The notes under the pieces are model-generated. The model saw nothing but the letters and a program-made list of their open reading frames with translations, did not search any database and had not been told where the DNA came from. This document shows, piece by piece, positions 1 through 10,751 of a stretch of 64,000 bases of DNA. The DNA is from Ulota crispa. Taxonomy: Eukaryota; Streptophyta; Bryopsida; Orthotrichales; Orthotrichaceae. Position numbers and translations under genes: made by a program. Where the stretch lies: positions 17,728,868 to 17,792,867 of the forward strand of contig OY987246.1 in assembly GCA_963920765.1 (NCBI GenBank). Reading direction: 5' to 3'. Positions within the stretch are counted from its first letter, which is position 1. The number at the start of each line of letters is the position of its first letter.

Positions 1-2330
1 GATGATTGAGAGTTTGCGGGACATTACCGCGCAACAGGGATTACACCTGCATCCGACAAGAGTTACAATACTAAGTTCTGGCCAAAAAAAATCCAGATTT
101 TTTTTAGTACTTTTAGGTTTGTGGGCCAATGGATCGCACTAATTTTGCACCTTCTAGCATAACAATTTCATTTTTGTCTCTGTCAAAACAATGACCATTC
201 AAGGGCTGATCAATCAAAATGAGGCCAACCCAACCATTTAGCCAAGTGATGTTATATTCATTTCATGTGGTTAAAACACAAATGAAGGCAGAAAGACGTG
301 TTCTATTTACACAATCTCGACTAATGGAGCAAGCCAGGAGAGATTGGAGTCGTATGGCTGAGAGTTGTGCCTCATACTCAGTTTCATGAGGAATGCAATT
401 ACTATGTAATTGCGGGCATAGCAAAAATCTATTTTTTTTGACCTTTTATCACGTTTATGTAATCTTTTATAAGACAAGTAAAATTGGAATCTTTGAGAAT
501 CTTCTTGTAATCTTTTTGGAATTCATTAAAATACTTCAAAATCTTATATACATATAAAAACCCTTACAATCTTTTTGGGTTTTGGAATCTTTTCAAAATA
601 TTTTTGAACTTCATTGAAATATATTAAACTTTGAAAAATAAAAGAATCTTTCAAATTCTTTTAGAATCTTTAGTTTATGTTGTATATTGATTTTTTTTCC
701 TTCACTTTTCACAATTTGACATGATTTGAAATTAGTAGACTCTGAAGTCTACTTAAAGAATGCATGTTTATGAAAACTTGGTTTTTTTGGTTGTTTTGAT
801 TTTGTTAACTGAGTTAAAATTTTTATTGAAATCAATAGGGTTTTTTTAGATTAACAGATTTTTGTCCAAGTGAATAATAAAGTGAACTCAATCAAAGCAA
901 TCAAAATAACAGAAATACCCAAGTTTCTACTAGTGATGACCAAAACAACAAAAAATCAACAGGTTCTTGTTGATTTTGGACACTTTTGAACACAACTTGA
1001 CTAATTCAAGAAAATTTCTTATAGAAAATACAACATTCTATTGTATTAGATACCACAATTTCTTTATGAAAAAATATTAAAAAATGCCCCGCAATTCTTT
1101 GAAAAATGAAAATTCATCCCTCAAAGATTTAAACTATCAAAAATACCCTTGACTTTTTGAAAAAACACCAATTCTACCCCTAATATTTTGGAAAAATATT
1201 AAAAATGCTCCTCAACTATTTTGAATTATCAAGTATATCCTTGTGTTATTTGAAAAAACATTTTTTACCTTTGGTTTTGTGTAAAATGGCAGTTAATCTT
1301 TACTCTTGGATTTTGAAAATACCATAAATACATCTTGTGTTTTTGTGCCTTTTTCTTGCAATTCTATTTCAAATTCTAAAAAGAAACACAGTGCAATTGA
1401 TGCAATAGTTTTTGCAATGATAAATCTATATGTAAATATTCTACAAAGAGTTTGAAGAACTTGACTATAAGATTGAGTTTGCATTTAACTTGATTCTATT
1501 TTTGTAATTTTCATTGTCATTCTAGTAATTACAAAAATTTGTAACAAAAAACAAAGAATTATGGAAACTTCCAATATCCTCAAAAATAACCAAAGATATA
1601 GTTTAATTGATATTTTGATACAAAAGTGAAGGTAAGTTTTATATTTCAAGTAACACAAGAGTATATTTGATATTTCAAAATAAAAAGCATTTTTGGTATT
1701 ATCTAAAACTAGGGGTATAGTTGATATTTTTACAAAAAGCAAGAGTACTTTTTATATTTTCTCTTCTTGTATTAACCAAATTAACAAAAAAATAAAAATC
1801 TTATGAAAAGTTTTTGGAATCTTCATAAAAGATTCAAAGATCTTCAAAATATTATAGAATTCTGTTTAATCTTTTGGATCCTTTGAAAGTTTGATTGTAT
1901 GATTGCAAGGTTTTTGTTTCCATAACAATTCAAAATTTGATGTTTTTTAAAGCTAGCAAACTATGGAGGTTATTTTAACCTTCTAAGAGTTTTGTTTTAA
2001 AAAGATTAGAACAAAAAAAAAATGGAAATAAAGCCAACCTTCACTTGCAACAATCATTTTGACATTTATGTATTCCAATCAAAACTCATAAACAAAAATC
2101 AAAGTGGTGGAAATATACAATTTTTTTAAAATTTCAAAACACCCTCTTTGATTTTTGCTCATAACTTTTGATGTAAGATCTAAACGCTGAAATAAACAAT
2201 TTGAGGTGAAAGTAGATTACATAAAACATCTTTTTGTAGTTTTAAGTTTTCTGAAAAAAAGTCATTTAATAGGCTGAAATAGCATTTAATAATAGCAAAA
2301 AATGTACAAGTTAGTTTAGAATACTATGGT
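1..2330. other. AT-rich intergenic DNA, no gene recognised
   Basis: Very AT-rich sequence with many poly-A and poly-T runs. A short open frame from base 3 to 143 (46 codons, beginning MIESLRDITAQQG) matches nothing I recognise; it could be the end of a gene or element lying upstream of the window. A weak foldback pairs about 774-815 with about 885-931, with an ACTTGG/CCAAGT core near its ends. The short frames at 1.3-1.75 kb are low-complexity and look non-coding. Confidence 0.5.
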
Positions 2331-2334
2331 GTGC

Positions 2335-2550
2335 ATGAGCAAATGAGTGTGGTGTGGTGGTTGGGGTGGAGGCCTCCCAACCTTGATGTTGGGGGTTCGA
2401 TCCCCCTCCTACGCAGCCCACAACCAGTGGGCTGGTTGGCTCTGTGGTACAGCCACCCATGCCCGACTGGCCTGATGGTTCAGCTTGTTGTGACCGGCGG
2501 TTTCTGTGACGTGCCTCCTTCAGCCGAGGGTTTTAATTTAATAAACATTT
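2335..2550 (+). mobile_element. tRNA-derived SINE-like element
   Basis: A GC-richer island in AT-rich DNA. It has a polymerase III type A-box-like stretch (GTGGTGTGGTGGTTGG, about 2349-2364) and a near-perfect B box (GGGTTCGATCCCCC, about 2393-2406), spaced as in a tRNA gene. The tRNA-like head is followed by about 140 bp of unrelated body with no acceptor-stem closure, so I call it a SINE and not a tRNA gene. No clear target-site duplication was found. A second, weaker B-box-like stretch lies near 40302. Confidence 0.5.
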
Positions 2551-2762
2551 GAATTTTTTCCAATTCTAGGAATAATTATTTTTGAAAAAAATGAAAAAAA
2601 TAACAAAAAAGTAACAAAAAATCAACACAAAGTAACGGAAAATCAACAAAAAAACAACAAATTGTTGTTAAAAAGTATCTTGAATAACACGTCCAAAGCC
2701 ACAGAACAAAACAACAGTCTACAGTTGATTTTCTATTGATTTTGCGTTAAATTTTCTAATAG

Positions 2763-4569
2763 TGGGAAATATCATCTTGCAATTTGCACTTGGCGTCTCT
2801 GAAATTTGACTCCACTTGCAGGAGCATCTCCTTCTCTACCAAGTTCAAACTAGCCTTGATGAATTCCACTTGCTCCTATAGGTTCTTGCATGCCTCCGCA
2901 CCATCTGTAATAGTTTTTGCAATGGCAACCATTTGGCTAAATGCAAATGCAACAAATTGTATGTCCCCATTTACTCTTGCTTTTTGTTTGGTCTTAAACA
3001 ATAGCTCCAAGTGAATGTTGTGGTGCTAAAGTGCTTTCCTAAATGCAACAAGGGCCTGCTCTTCCATGGTCAAATTGTTCTTTAGTAGGGATATCTACAA
3101 AATAAGAAGTTATCAATTGTTAAAAGCATGTCTTAACTCTTTATAAATAAAGAACCATGACATAAAATTTTGTATCATACTAAATCTAGTAACAATCCTG
3201 CAATTCGATGATCTCTTGACAGTTCCACAATTCCCACATGATTATATAATTCCTTGAGAGTCCCACAATCTCCACACAAAGTCCCACAGTGCCACAGTCT
3301 TGCCACAATCTTGTAGTCTCACGTTGCCAAAATCCCACATATTAAAAAAATATAAAATTGAAATTAATAGAGAGAGTTGTATTTGATCCTTGCAAGTAGT
3401 CTTGCCCTCCTCTCTACATTGAAGTATAAGTTTAAACTCATCTAAGTAAGATGGTTCAAGATTTTTTGCTTGAGGAGGTGCATGCACATGTAGTTTGCCA
3501 ACAGGTGTCTACAAAATCATCCACCATTCCTTGGACTTGTTTTGTAAAGCATGGAGGCGTCAACTTTTGTGAATTGAGAAGGGGATTCAAAAATTGCTTC
3601 TAATGAAGCTCCCAAGCTTGAGCAACCTAATCCATTGGCTTCTTTTTTTGAAGGTAGTATGTCGCTGCTCTAAAGAAGAAAGTAGCTAGCGCTCCATTAT
3701 TGGCTTTAACTTGTTGCCGTACACCATGGTGTAGAGGAACTCATATTGTTCATGAATAATATCATCACCAACGTCCCATAGCCAAATTTGAGAGGCTGGA
3801 TCAGCATGGGCATCTGCTCCCCACTTCTTTGTCTACTTTGACATTGGCATCATTTACCCCGTGATGTCATTGAGATGAGGCTCTATTGCGCACAATCTTG
3901 CCATGACATGGTACCACTTCTTGTTATAGACTACATTTTTTGGCTCCAAAACAAATGGGGCTCTACTAATAATTTGGTGTTGTAGGTCTAGGGGCAAAGT
4001 TGATAAGTCAACGACATTGTTAAAGTGCTAGTTGGCCCTTGCAAAGAATCTCAGCAGGAGAGATTTGTCCACGTGAGATGCTTTGTACTTCATCACTCTG
4101 CCATGGAGGTTGGCATCTCTCCTCTGCAACAATGAATCAGCATTTGACTGCATCTGAACACCTCGTGGATTTATAGGCTCCAAAGATTCATCGTTGCCTA
4201 GGCTTGAGAGCTTTTGCAGTTGGCTCACTTGATAATGTTGGTGAGAGAGGCATTGTGTTTCAAAAGGCGCAAGAGGCAAGGGTCCTCCCTTGCAGTTGGG
4301 ATCTTTGACTTTGAGTCTTCTAAGACAAATGCAGCAAAAAAATTGGCTTGGTTTGCCGCAATAATTGTAGGGCTTGTAGCAGAGATCCGAGATGTGGAGT
4401 CCTCCAAGACGCTCCTATTAGTGCTACTAAAATCAACACATCTCCATGTTTTTTGCACTGCAACAATTAGGGGGACGTTGCTGATGCAACATGGATTGCT
4501 AAAGCCTAACCGAGATGTTGGTGCTGTGTACAACAGCAAACAAGATATCAATCTTGCAAATTGCAACAA
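2763..4569 (-). pseudogene. Decayed minus-strand protein gene, family not recognised
   Basis: Read on the minus strand, long stretches look like real protein but are broken by stops. From 4279 down to 3242 one frame stays coherent through seven or so stops, with segments such as YNKKWYHVMARLCAIEPHL and DVGDDIIHEQYEFLYTMVYG. A second coherent stretch (about 3085-2763) reads MEEQALVAFRKAL, stop, HHNIHLELLFK, and later a Glu/Lys-rich, possibly coiled-coil tail. The segment upstream of 4279 (to 4569) needs a frameshift to join. Most stops are TAG or TGA where CAG or CGA is plausible, as expected from C-to-T decay. I do not recognise the family. A transposon-associated protein with a DNA-binding N-terminus is possible but unproven. 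AT-rich DNA at about 3090-3240 may be a former intron. The plus-strand 139-codon frame over 4214-4633 is taken as its antisense shadow. Confidence 0.4.
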
Positions 4570-4769
4570 GTGGACAAAAATAAAAATCCTTGTCTATGAC
4601 TTTTTGCTTCATCAAAGGCCGTCAAGAAAATGAGGGCACACAAAAGCAAAATTATTGCTAGTGCCATGGCGAGCATGGAAGACATAGGAAGACAATATGA
4701 TGAAGAGAAACATGAAGAAAACAAGAATTGAAAAGTGAAATTAAGAGGAAACGACAAAGACAAGTAAAT

Positions 4770-6112
4770 TTAAACATCATTTTAAACTCAACCTTCCACC
4801 AAGCTCACCTACCAAGACATGATGTTTTCATTGCCTCAAGCCCAACCTATTTGTTATATGCGTCGGCCACCAAGGTCAACGTACTCTAGTTGGTCATGCA
4901 TGCAGAGCGCACTAGAATATGTCGAGGAGAGTTATGGAGTTGTCAATGACAACGCCATATAGATTTGGATTAAATGTCTTTTTGAGGCATGTGGAGCGAT
5001 GTCCCTGACCTGCCATTGACAATTATATTAAAAATGGAAGTTTGTGAAATGTACAGTACAGAGGAGTGTAATGGTATACACTTGACCCCAAAGTGCAAAA
5101 TTGGGGCAACTACTCTCTATAAAACAAATCCTCAAGAGTTGCTAGAGCTTCTAAATTTGTACAAATTTGAATATGGATGATTCATTCACATTTTGCAATT
5201 GTAATTTATCAACAAATTTGCAATAATTTGAATGTAATTGATTATGAGTCACAAGATTAAGTCTTTTGAAGCCATGAGATTTTGTTACTTGTGATAACAT
5301 GAGTATGTTTTAAAAAATTAGTTCTTTGTAGATTTTTTTTGAAATGTTTTGCTTAATCATGATAAACTCAATAGAATAATTATCTTATTTTGTAAACATA
5401 TGGATCAATTTTTAATATAAAAATAATGGTATATTGAATTAAATTTGAAATTCAAAAATTCAAAAATATATTAATATGTTGTAAAAATGTGATGCTTGGA
5501 TTTAAATTTTGAGGTGACTAATTTTGTGTTTTTAATATTAAATTTTTTAATGACAAATTGATGTGTTGTGGAAATTTTCTTATTTTTTATATATGAATGC
5601 ACTGATTTTTAAAATATTAAAGATTTAAAAATGAAGATATAGAGTTTCGGATTTAAGATTAGAATATCAAATCTTAGGAGAAAATCACTGGTGGTTTTTG
5701 TTTTATTTTATTTTTGCCACTTTTGTCAACATGGTTCCCAATGTTAGGCACTCTTTATGTAAATTGAATAAAGCATCAACTAATCTGCTTATAGTAAAAT
5801 TACAACCTAAGATTTTTATCTATATTTTATTTATTGTTTGTATTTATTTTATTTTATCAATGTACTCTCTCAACTATAGGTAGTTGTGATTTTTTTGCTA
5901 AAACCAAAAGGTATTTCTGTGAAAAACAACTGTAAAAATGGTTGTTTTTTTATTGTTTCTTTTTATTTTCACAATGTTTTTTTTAACACCTCCTAATATC
6001 TAATGTCAAATTTTTCATTGTTTACTTATTTATTGTATATTAAAGTTGACCATTTATCTTTCTTTTGGTTTTTACAATAGCTTTTCTAATACCTCTAGAT
6101 ATTTGGTGTCAA
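4770..6112. other. AT-rich intergenic DNA
   Basis: No gene or clear element. Mostly long A/T runs. A motif beginning TTTATTGTATA with nearby AGTTGACCATTT occurs near 6030 and again near 6265, on both sides of the foldback element at 6114-6243, so a local duplication may have accompanied that insertion. Confidence 0.4.
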
Positions 6113-6113
6113 A

Positions 6114-6243
6114 TGCTACAAGGAAACTATGGTCAAATCTACAAAAAATTAACAAAGATTGTGACATAATCTACAGTATATTGTAGATTAGGTCACAATC
6201 TTTGTTAAATTTTTGTAAATTCAACCATGGTTTCCTTGTAGTG
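6114..6243. mobile_element. Foldback MITE with CTACAAGGAAAC ends
   Basis: A near-complete inverted repeat. The left arm begins CTACAAGGAAACTATGG and the right arm ends CCATGGTTTCCTTGTAGTG, meeting at a small loop near 6178. The ends resemble the CACTACAAG termini of CACTA-type elements. A related copy lies at 14276-14408. Confidence 0.6.
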
Positions 6244-7987
6244 AATTGTCATTTGTTTGTTTATTTATTGTATAATGTAGTTGACCATTTTTTGCATTGT
6301 CTAAAAAACTAGTTGATATTTTAGTTAATCAAATAAAATCTGGCTAGTATTTTGAAAAATTGCCTAATTATAGCGTAAAAATAAAAGCAATAATCTAATC
6401 ATGCACTAATTCTTTTTGCACAAAGTGATAAATGTAGAAATTTTGCTAAACATGCTCAAAATCTTTTCATACGTTAACAAGAATTTAGTTAAAGAAAAAA
6501 TATAAGGATAAAAAAAATAAAAAAAGTTAAACATAGACAAGAGAGAAGGTAAAATAACTATAAAAATTTAATCCTTAAAATTTTCAACCATTTTGAAGGT
6601 GTTTTGGACCTCAATTTTGTAAGTTATGAAAGGGTGAAGTTAAAAGAATGATGAGTCAATTTTAGGCCAAAGTAAGTGTAAGATTTTTTAGAAAGCCAAG
6701 TCCTTATCATCTTTATAAAGTTTGGTTTCAATCCAAGGGTTAGATTGGAAGGTTAAAACAAATATTTAAATGGTACTACAAGGAAACCAATATTTTGGGG
6801 TAGTTGAAATTGTACTTTGATTGGCTCTTTTGGACACATAACATTTAAAAAAGTTGGCATCTTAATCTCATTCTTAAGGTAATCAAGTTCCACACGCATA
6901 GAAACAAGTCTTGTATTTTTAGGTTTAAAAATGAGTGAAAAAATGGTCTTGCAATAGTGATCACTCCACCCTTAAATTTCAAAAATTGTGAGTAAAATAG
7001 AAGACTTTCACAAATCTAAGGCCAAATTCAACACTACAACTCCAAGACCACACATGGTTTGAAAATTTATGTAAATTCAATGTTGACTCTTTTTCTAAAT
7101 TTGAAAACACCCCTACATAGCTAACTTGCTTCTCTTTCAAATGGGCCAAAGTTCAAGTGACTCTTGACATTCCTAAATTCATAAAAGACCTTGCTAAAAA
7201 TCTTGCAACCCATTTTGGGTTGCAAGAAAATTTAAGGGTTAAAAAATAATAATAATAATGTAAAACTAGTAAAAATGCAAAGAACTTGATTATCAATCAC
7301 CAGTACGCACTAAATCCATATTGATCAAGATTCACTTAGCAATCACCATCATGCTTCAAAAAAAAATGCAATTGTACAATATTTTGAATCATTTTTATCT
7401 TAAGACCTAAATTTTTCAATCATGATTCAAAATCCGTCATCCTACAATAATCCATCTTGTAATATATTTTTAAGTTGTTTGATATGATTTAACAATGCCG
7501 CAAAACAGTTTTGTGATCCAAGTTGAAAACATCTCTTGTAGCTACAATTGCACATACAAATTGAAACATGTCAACAATTTGCCCCCAAATGTTAGTAATA
7601 AATTTCGTCTCTATAAACTTTATCAATCTTTTCATTACCTTAAGAAGACAATCAGAGTCTTGATTGGATACAATATGTGCGTTACTAGCAAAGATTTCTT
7701 GCAATAAAGATAGTGCCTTAAATTGATATAAAATAATAACTTTTGAACACAATAGTAATTTGCTATATTACTACCACCAATTTTTCAACACATGCAAAAC
7801 ATATCAAAAATATATTTTGAATGTCAAAATCAAGTATTTAACAAACAATAAATAATCTTATTGCTAAAATATATTACATAATTACAACGTATGGTTTTTT
7901 CTGTATGTTGTTTTGTATATTATTAGATAAACACCTTACATGAATTTAATTTAACTTGACAATGTAGATATTTATGTTGACAAAGTT
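6244..7987. other. AT-rich intergenic DNA
   Basis: No gene recognised. The overlapping open frames near 7.5-7.75 kb run on both strands in low-complexity sequence and match no family I know. An isolated ACTACAAGGAAACC near 6776 resembles the end of the 6114-6243 element and may be a solo terminus. Confidence 0.4.
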
Positions 7988-8254
7988 GTATAGTGCCCTT
8001 CAACAAGTTCTTGAGTTTTTTGAAACTAACTAGACAACAATTACTAGTGGAAAACACTAATTGAACATTTCAAAACTAATAAAACCCCACAAGATTGTAT
8101 GCTAGCAATCTCAAGCCACGTATCTACAAATCATGTTAATGGGAAAAATACTAGTGGAATTATGAGACTTGTTATTACAGAGTATTTGATGAAGTTAAAA
8201 CAATGATCAACTAAATCTCAAAGAACTCAAGAACTACTTGGAGGGCATTGTACA
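7988..8254. mobile_element. MITE with TGCCCTYCAACAAG ends (copy 1)
   Basis: Terminal inverted repeats: TGTATAGTGCCCTTCAACAA on the left pairs with the complement of TTGGAGGGCATTGTACA on the right. The same termini bound the larger element at about 20844-21402 inside the transporter gene, so these are two members of one family. Confidence 0.65.
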
Positions 8255-8306
8255 CAAAATCCTAGGTAAAACTAAAAACTATCATCCTTTTGACTAAAAT
8301 TTAAGC

Positions 8307-8659
8307 ATTTGATATATGCACATCAAGGGGGTAAATCTTAGATATTTACCATCAACATGTTAAATTTAGAAAGTTTGAATTCAAATTTGGATTTAGAGAC
8401 CTTGCTTTAGTCTTGAACCATAAAGGAGGTTACAATTAAACTACAGTGGAAAAGCTTAGCTTTTTCTACAACCAAGGGTAAAAGTACTATTTTGCCCCTA
8501 GCTAAGCTTTACACTAGACATTGTTCAATGATAATCTCTTGTATAATTTTAAATTAAATCAAGGTCTCTTAATCCAAATTTGAGTTCAAACTTTTTCAAA
8601 TTCAACTTTTTAATGGTAAATATCTAAATTTACCCCCATAATGTGCATATATCAAACCT
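8307..8659. mobile_element. Long-arm foldback element
   Basis: Arms of roughly 90-100 bp pair across a central loop. The left arm starts TTTGATATATGCACATC and continues AGGGGGTAAAT; the right arm ends ATTTACCCCCATAATG then TGCATATATCAAA. No coding capacity. Confidence 0.65.
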
Positions 8660-9175
8660 CGGGTGTGCACATATTAATTCCCAAAACTTATCATACTTTT
8701 GCCATATCCTTTGGATGTAAAGAAATTGTTTGCAAGCAACTTTCCCTCTCTCTCTTTTCTGTCTTTTCTTCCTAAGGTGGAAACACCCATAACCAATAAC
8801 TTAAGCAATTTTGCAAAAAAATACAAAGAGTTTGAGGCAAAAAGTAATTTTCCCATGTAGGAAGATAAGAAATATTGGGAGTGCAAATTTTTCATAATTT
8901 TATTTGCAAAATTGAAATTACAGTGAATTTTGGGAGTCAAAAAGTGTTCCACACCCATTGCCAATGTCTAAATGTATGCAATTCCGGTACTAGCCAAACT
9001 AATTTCAGCTCATTACTTCGTACCTCACTTTGGAACATGTGGCATGACTTAAGTGGCCCCAACTTTGAAAAAGTCAGAAAAACGCATTCCAAAGCACCTA
9101 TCCTTGCTCATGGTGGAAATAGCACCCCGTACTAATTGAGAATGGGGCGTTATCAATTATAGGTGCTTCCACCTT

Positions 9176-9312
9176 ACTAAAATAAACACACCCAATTCGG
9201 AACGGGTTCTAAATCCAACCCTATGTACCCACATTCATGTCAGAATGAACAATATGTGTACATACTACATAGGGTCGGATTTCTTAAATGCTCCGTTATG
9301 GGTATGTCTACT
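9176..9312. mobile_element. Small foldback element upstream of the HslV gene
   Basis: Imperfect inverted repeat. The left arm has ACACACCCAATTCGGAACGG and CCAACCCTATGTA; the right arm has TACATAGGGTCGGATTT and CCGTTATGGGTATGTC. It lies about 200 bp before the tandem repeats of the HslV 5' region and may have brought sequence into that promoter. Confidence 0.5.
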
Positions 9313-9525
9313 TTACACCAAAAACACCCGCAACACAAGCTCTACCTCGCAACAACGTGCTTGCTGGCAGATACTGTAAACAGATGCTGAGAAACGACAC
9401 AACCCGGAGCTTCATCATCTTCATCACCGTGCTCATTTGATTCCTTCTCTCAGGAATCTTTTCATGCCTTCTTCGACATTTGCAACAGCTTCTCCCTCAC
9501 ATTGCTGACCATGGGCATTCGTCTA

Positions 9526-10220
9526 CTCCGCAATCCTCATCTCCTCTGGCTTGCAAGTACGAAATTTTTCCATCGCACTAAGTCAGGCCATTTTAATACC
9601 GGAATTGCACTTGCGGAATTTTACGGAGTTCAAAATCTTGAGATTTGCGAAAATTAGGGTTTCATCTGCTCTGCAATCCTCATCTCTTCTGGCTTGCAAG
9701 TACGACTTTTCCATTGAACTAAGTCAGGCCATTTTAATACTGGAATTGCACTGGCGGAATTTTACGGAGTTCGGAATCTTGAGATGTGTGAGAATTAGGG
9801 TTTGGTCTGCTCCGCAATCCTCATCTCTTCTGGCTTGCAAGTACGACTTCTTCCATCGCACTAAGTCAGGCCATTTTAATACTGAAATTGCACTTGTAGA
9901 ATTTTACGGAGTTCGGAATCTTGGGATGTGTGAGAATTAGGGTTTGGTCTGCTCTGCAATCCTCATCTCCTCTGGCTTGCAAGTACGACTTCTCCATCGC
10001 ACTAAGTCAGGCCATTTTAATACTGGAATTGCACTGGCGGAATTATACAGAATTTGGAATCTTGAGATGTGTGAGAATTAGGGTTTGGTCTGTTCCGCAA
10101 TCCTCATCTCTTCTGGCTTGCAAGTACGAACTTTTTCCATCGCACTAGGCCATATTTTAATACTGGAGTTACACTTGCTGAATTTTACGGAGTTCAAAAG
10201 CTTGAGATGTGTGAGAATTA
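9526..10220 (+). repeat. Five tandem copies of a ~142-bp unit carrying telo-boxes
   Basis: The anchor CTGGCTTGCAAGTACGA starts at 9546, 9689, 9830, 9972 and 10113, giving spacings of 143, 141, 142 and 141 bp. The first four units each contain TTAGGGTTT (9654, 9795, 9937, 10078), the reverse complement of the plant telo-box AAACCCTAA. The fifth is partial and has a degenerate TTAGGATTAGG. The period is not a multiple of three and the frame changes between copies, so the open frames here are not a repeat protein. Position just upstream of the HslV coding exons suggests promoter or 5' UTR. Each unit also carries a donor-like CAA|GTACGA. Confidence 0.85.
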
Positions 10221-10751
10221 GGATTAGGATGGGGATCGAGGTTGCACGCTGGCATTCTAGTTTGAGTTTTGAGGAGTTTTGAGGAGGTTTGAATCCGGAT
10301 TGTCCTTTTTCTTTCCTTTTCTTTTCGGGTTTCTGATGTGAAGAATATGCAGAATGTGCAAGGGGAAGGAGACTGCAAGAGTTAGACGGGAGCTCATTGC
10401 AGAATGGGAGTTATTATGGATCGAATATTGCAGCGGAGAATCAAAGGTCTGTTCTTTTGTAATATTAGTAGTGGAATTGTGGATCATTGGCATTGCTCAT
10501 ATTTCTTATAAGCAGTTTCAAGTAGTTTGTATGGAGACTTTCTTTTATCCTTTCTTTTGTTTTTTTTCATTTTTTTGGGACCAATTTCATGCAATTTTTC
10601 TTCCTGATTCTGGTCATGTGAGTGAAATTAGGGGTGAGCTTGGCATGATTAATCTTTTCTAGTGAGTAGCCTGACTGTTAGGTTACTTGAGTGGTTCTCA
10701 TTGACCTATTTTCAACGAGTTTTTGAGTGTACCAGCTGTTTCTGAAGTGGT

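Noticed and set aside
2345..2420. Genuine tRNA gene
   Set aside because: The B box is good, but the ends do not pair as an acceptor stem and a non-tRNA body follows. A SINE fits better.
4214..4633. 139-codon plus-strand frame
   Set aside because: Antisense to minus-strand frames that look more protein-like and continue for over 1 kb.
9511..9657. ATG frame MGIRLLRNPHLLWLAS as the mitochondrial leader exon of HslV
   Set aside because: It looks like a presequence, but its usable donors are in phase 1 or 0 while the acceptor before the HslV core needs phase 2, so it cannot be joined in frame.
9551..10282. Long overlapping open frames suggesting a repeat protein (SSSLLACKYDFS repeated)
   Set aside because: They start at TTG, the period (~142 bp) is not a multiple of three, and the frame changes between copies. 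They come from the non-coding tandem repeat upstream of HslV.
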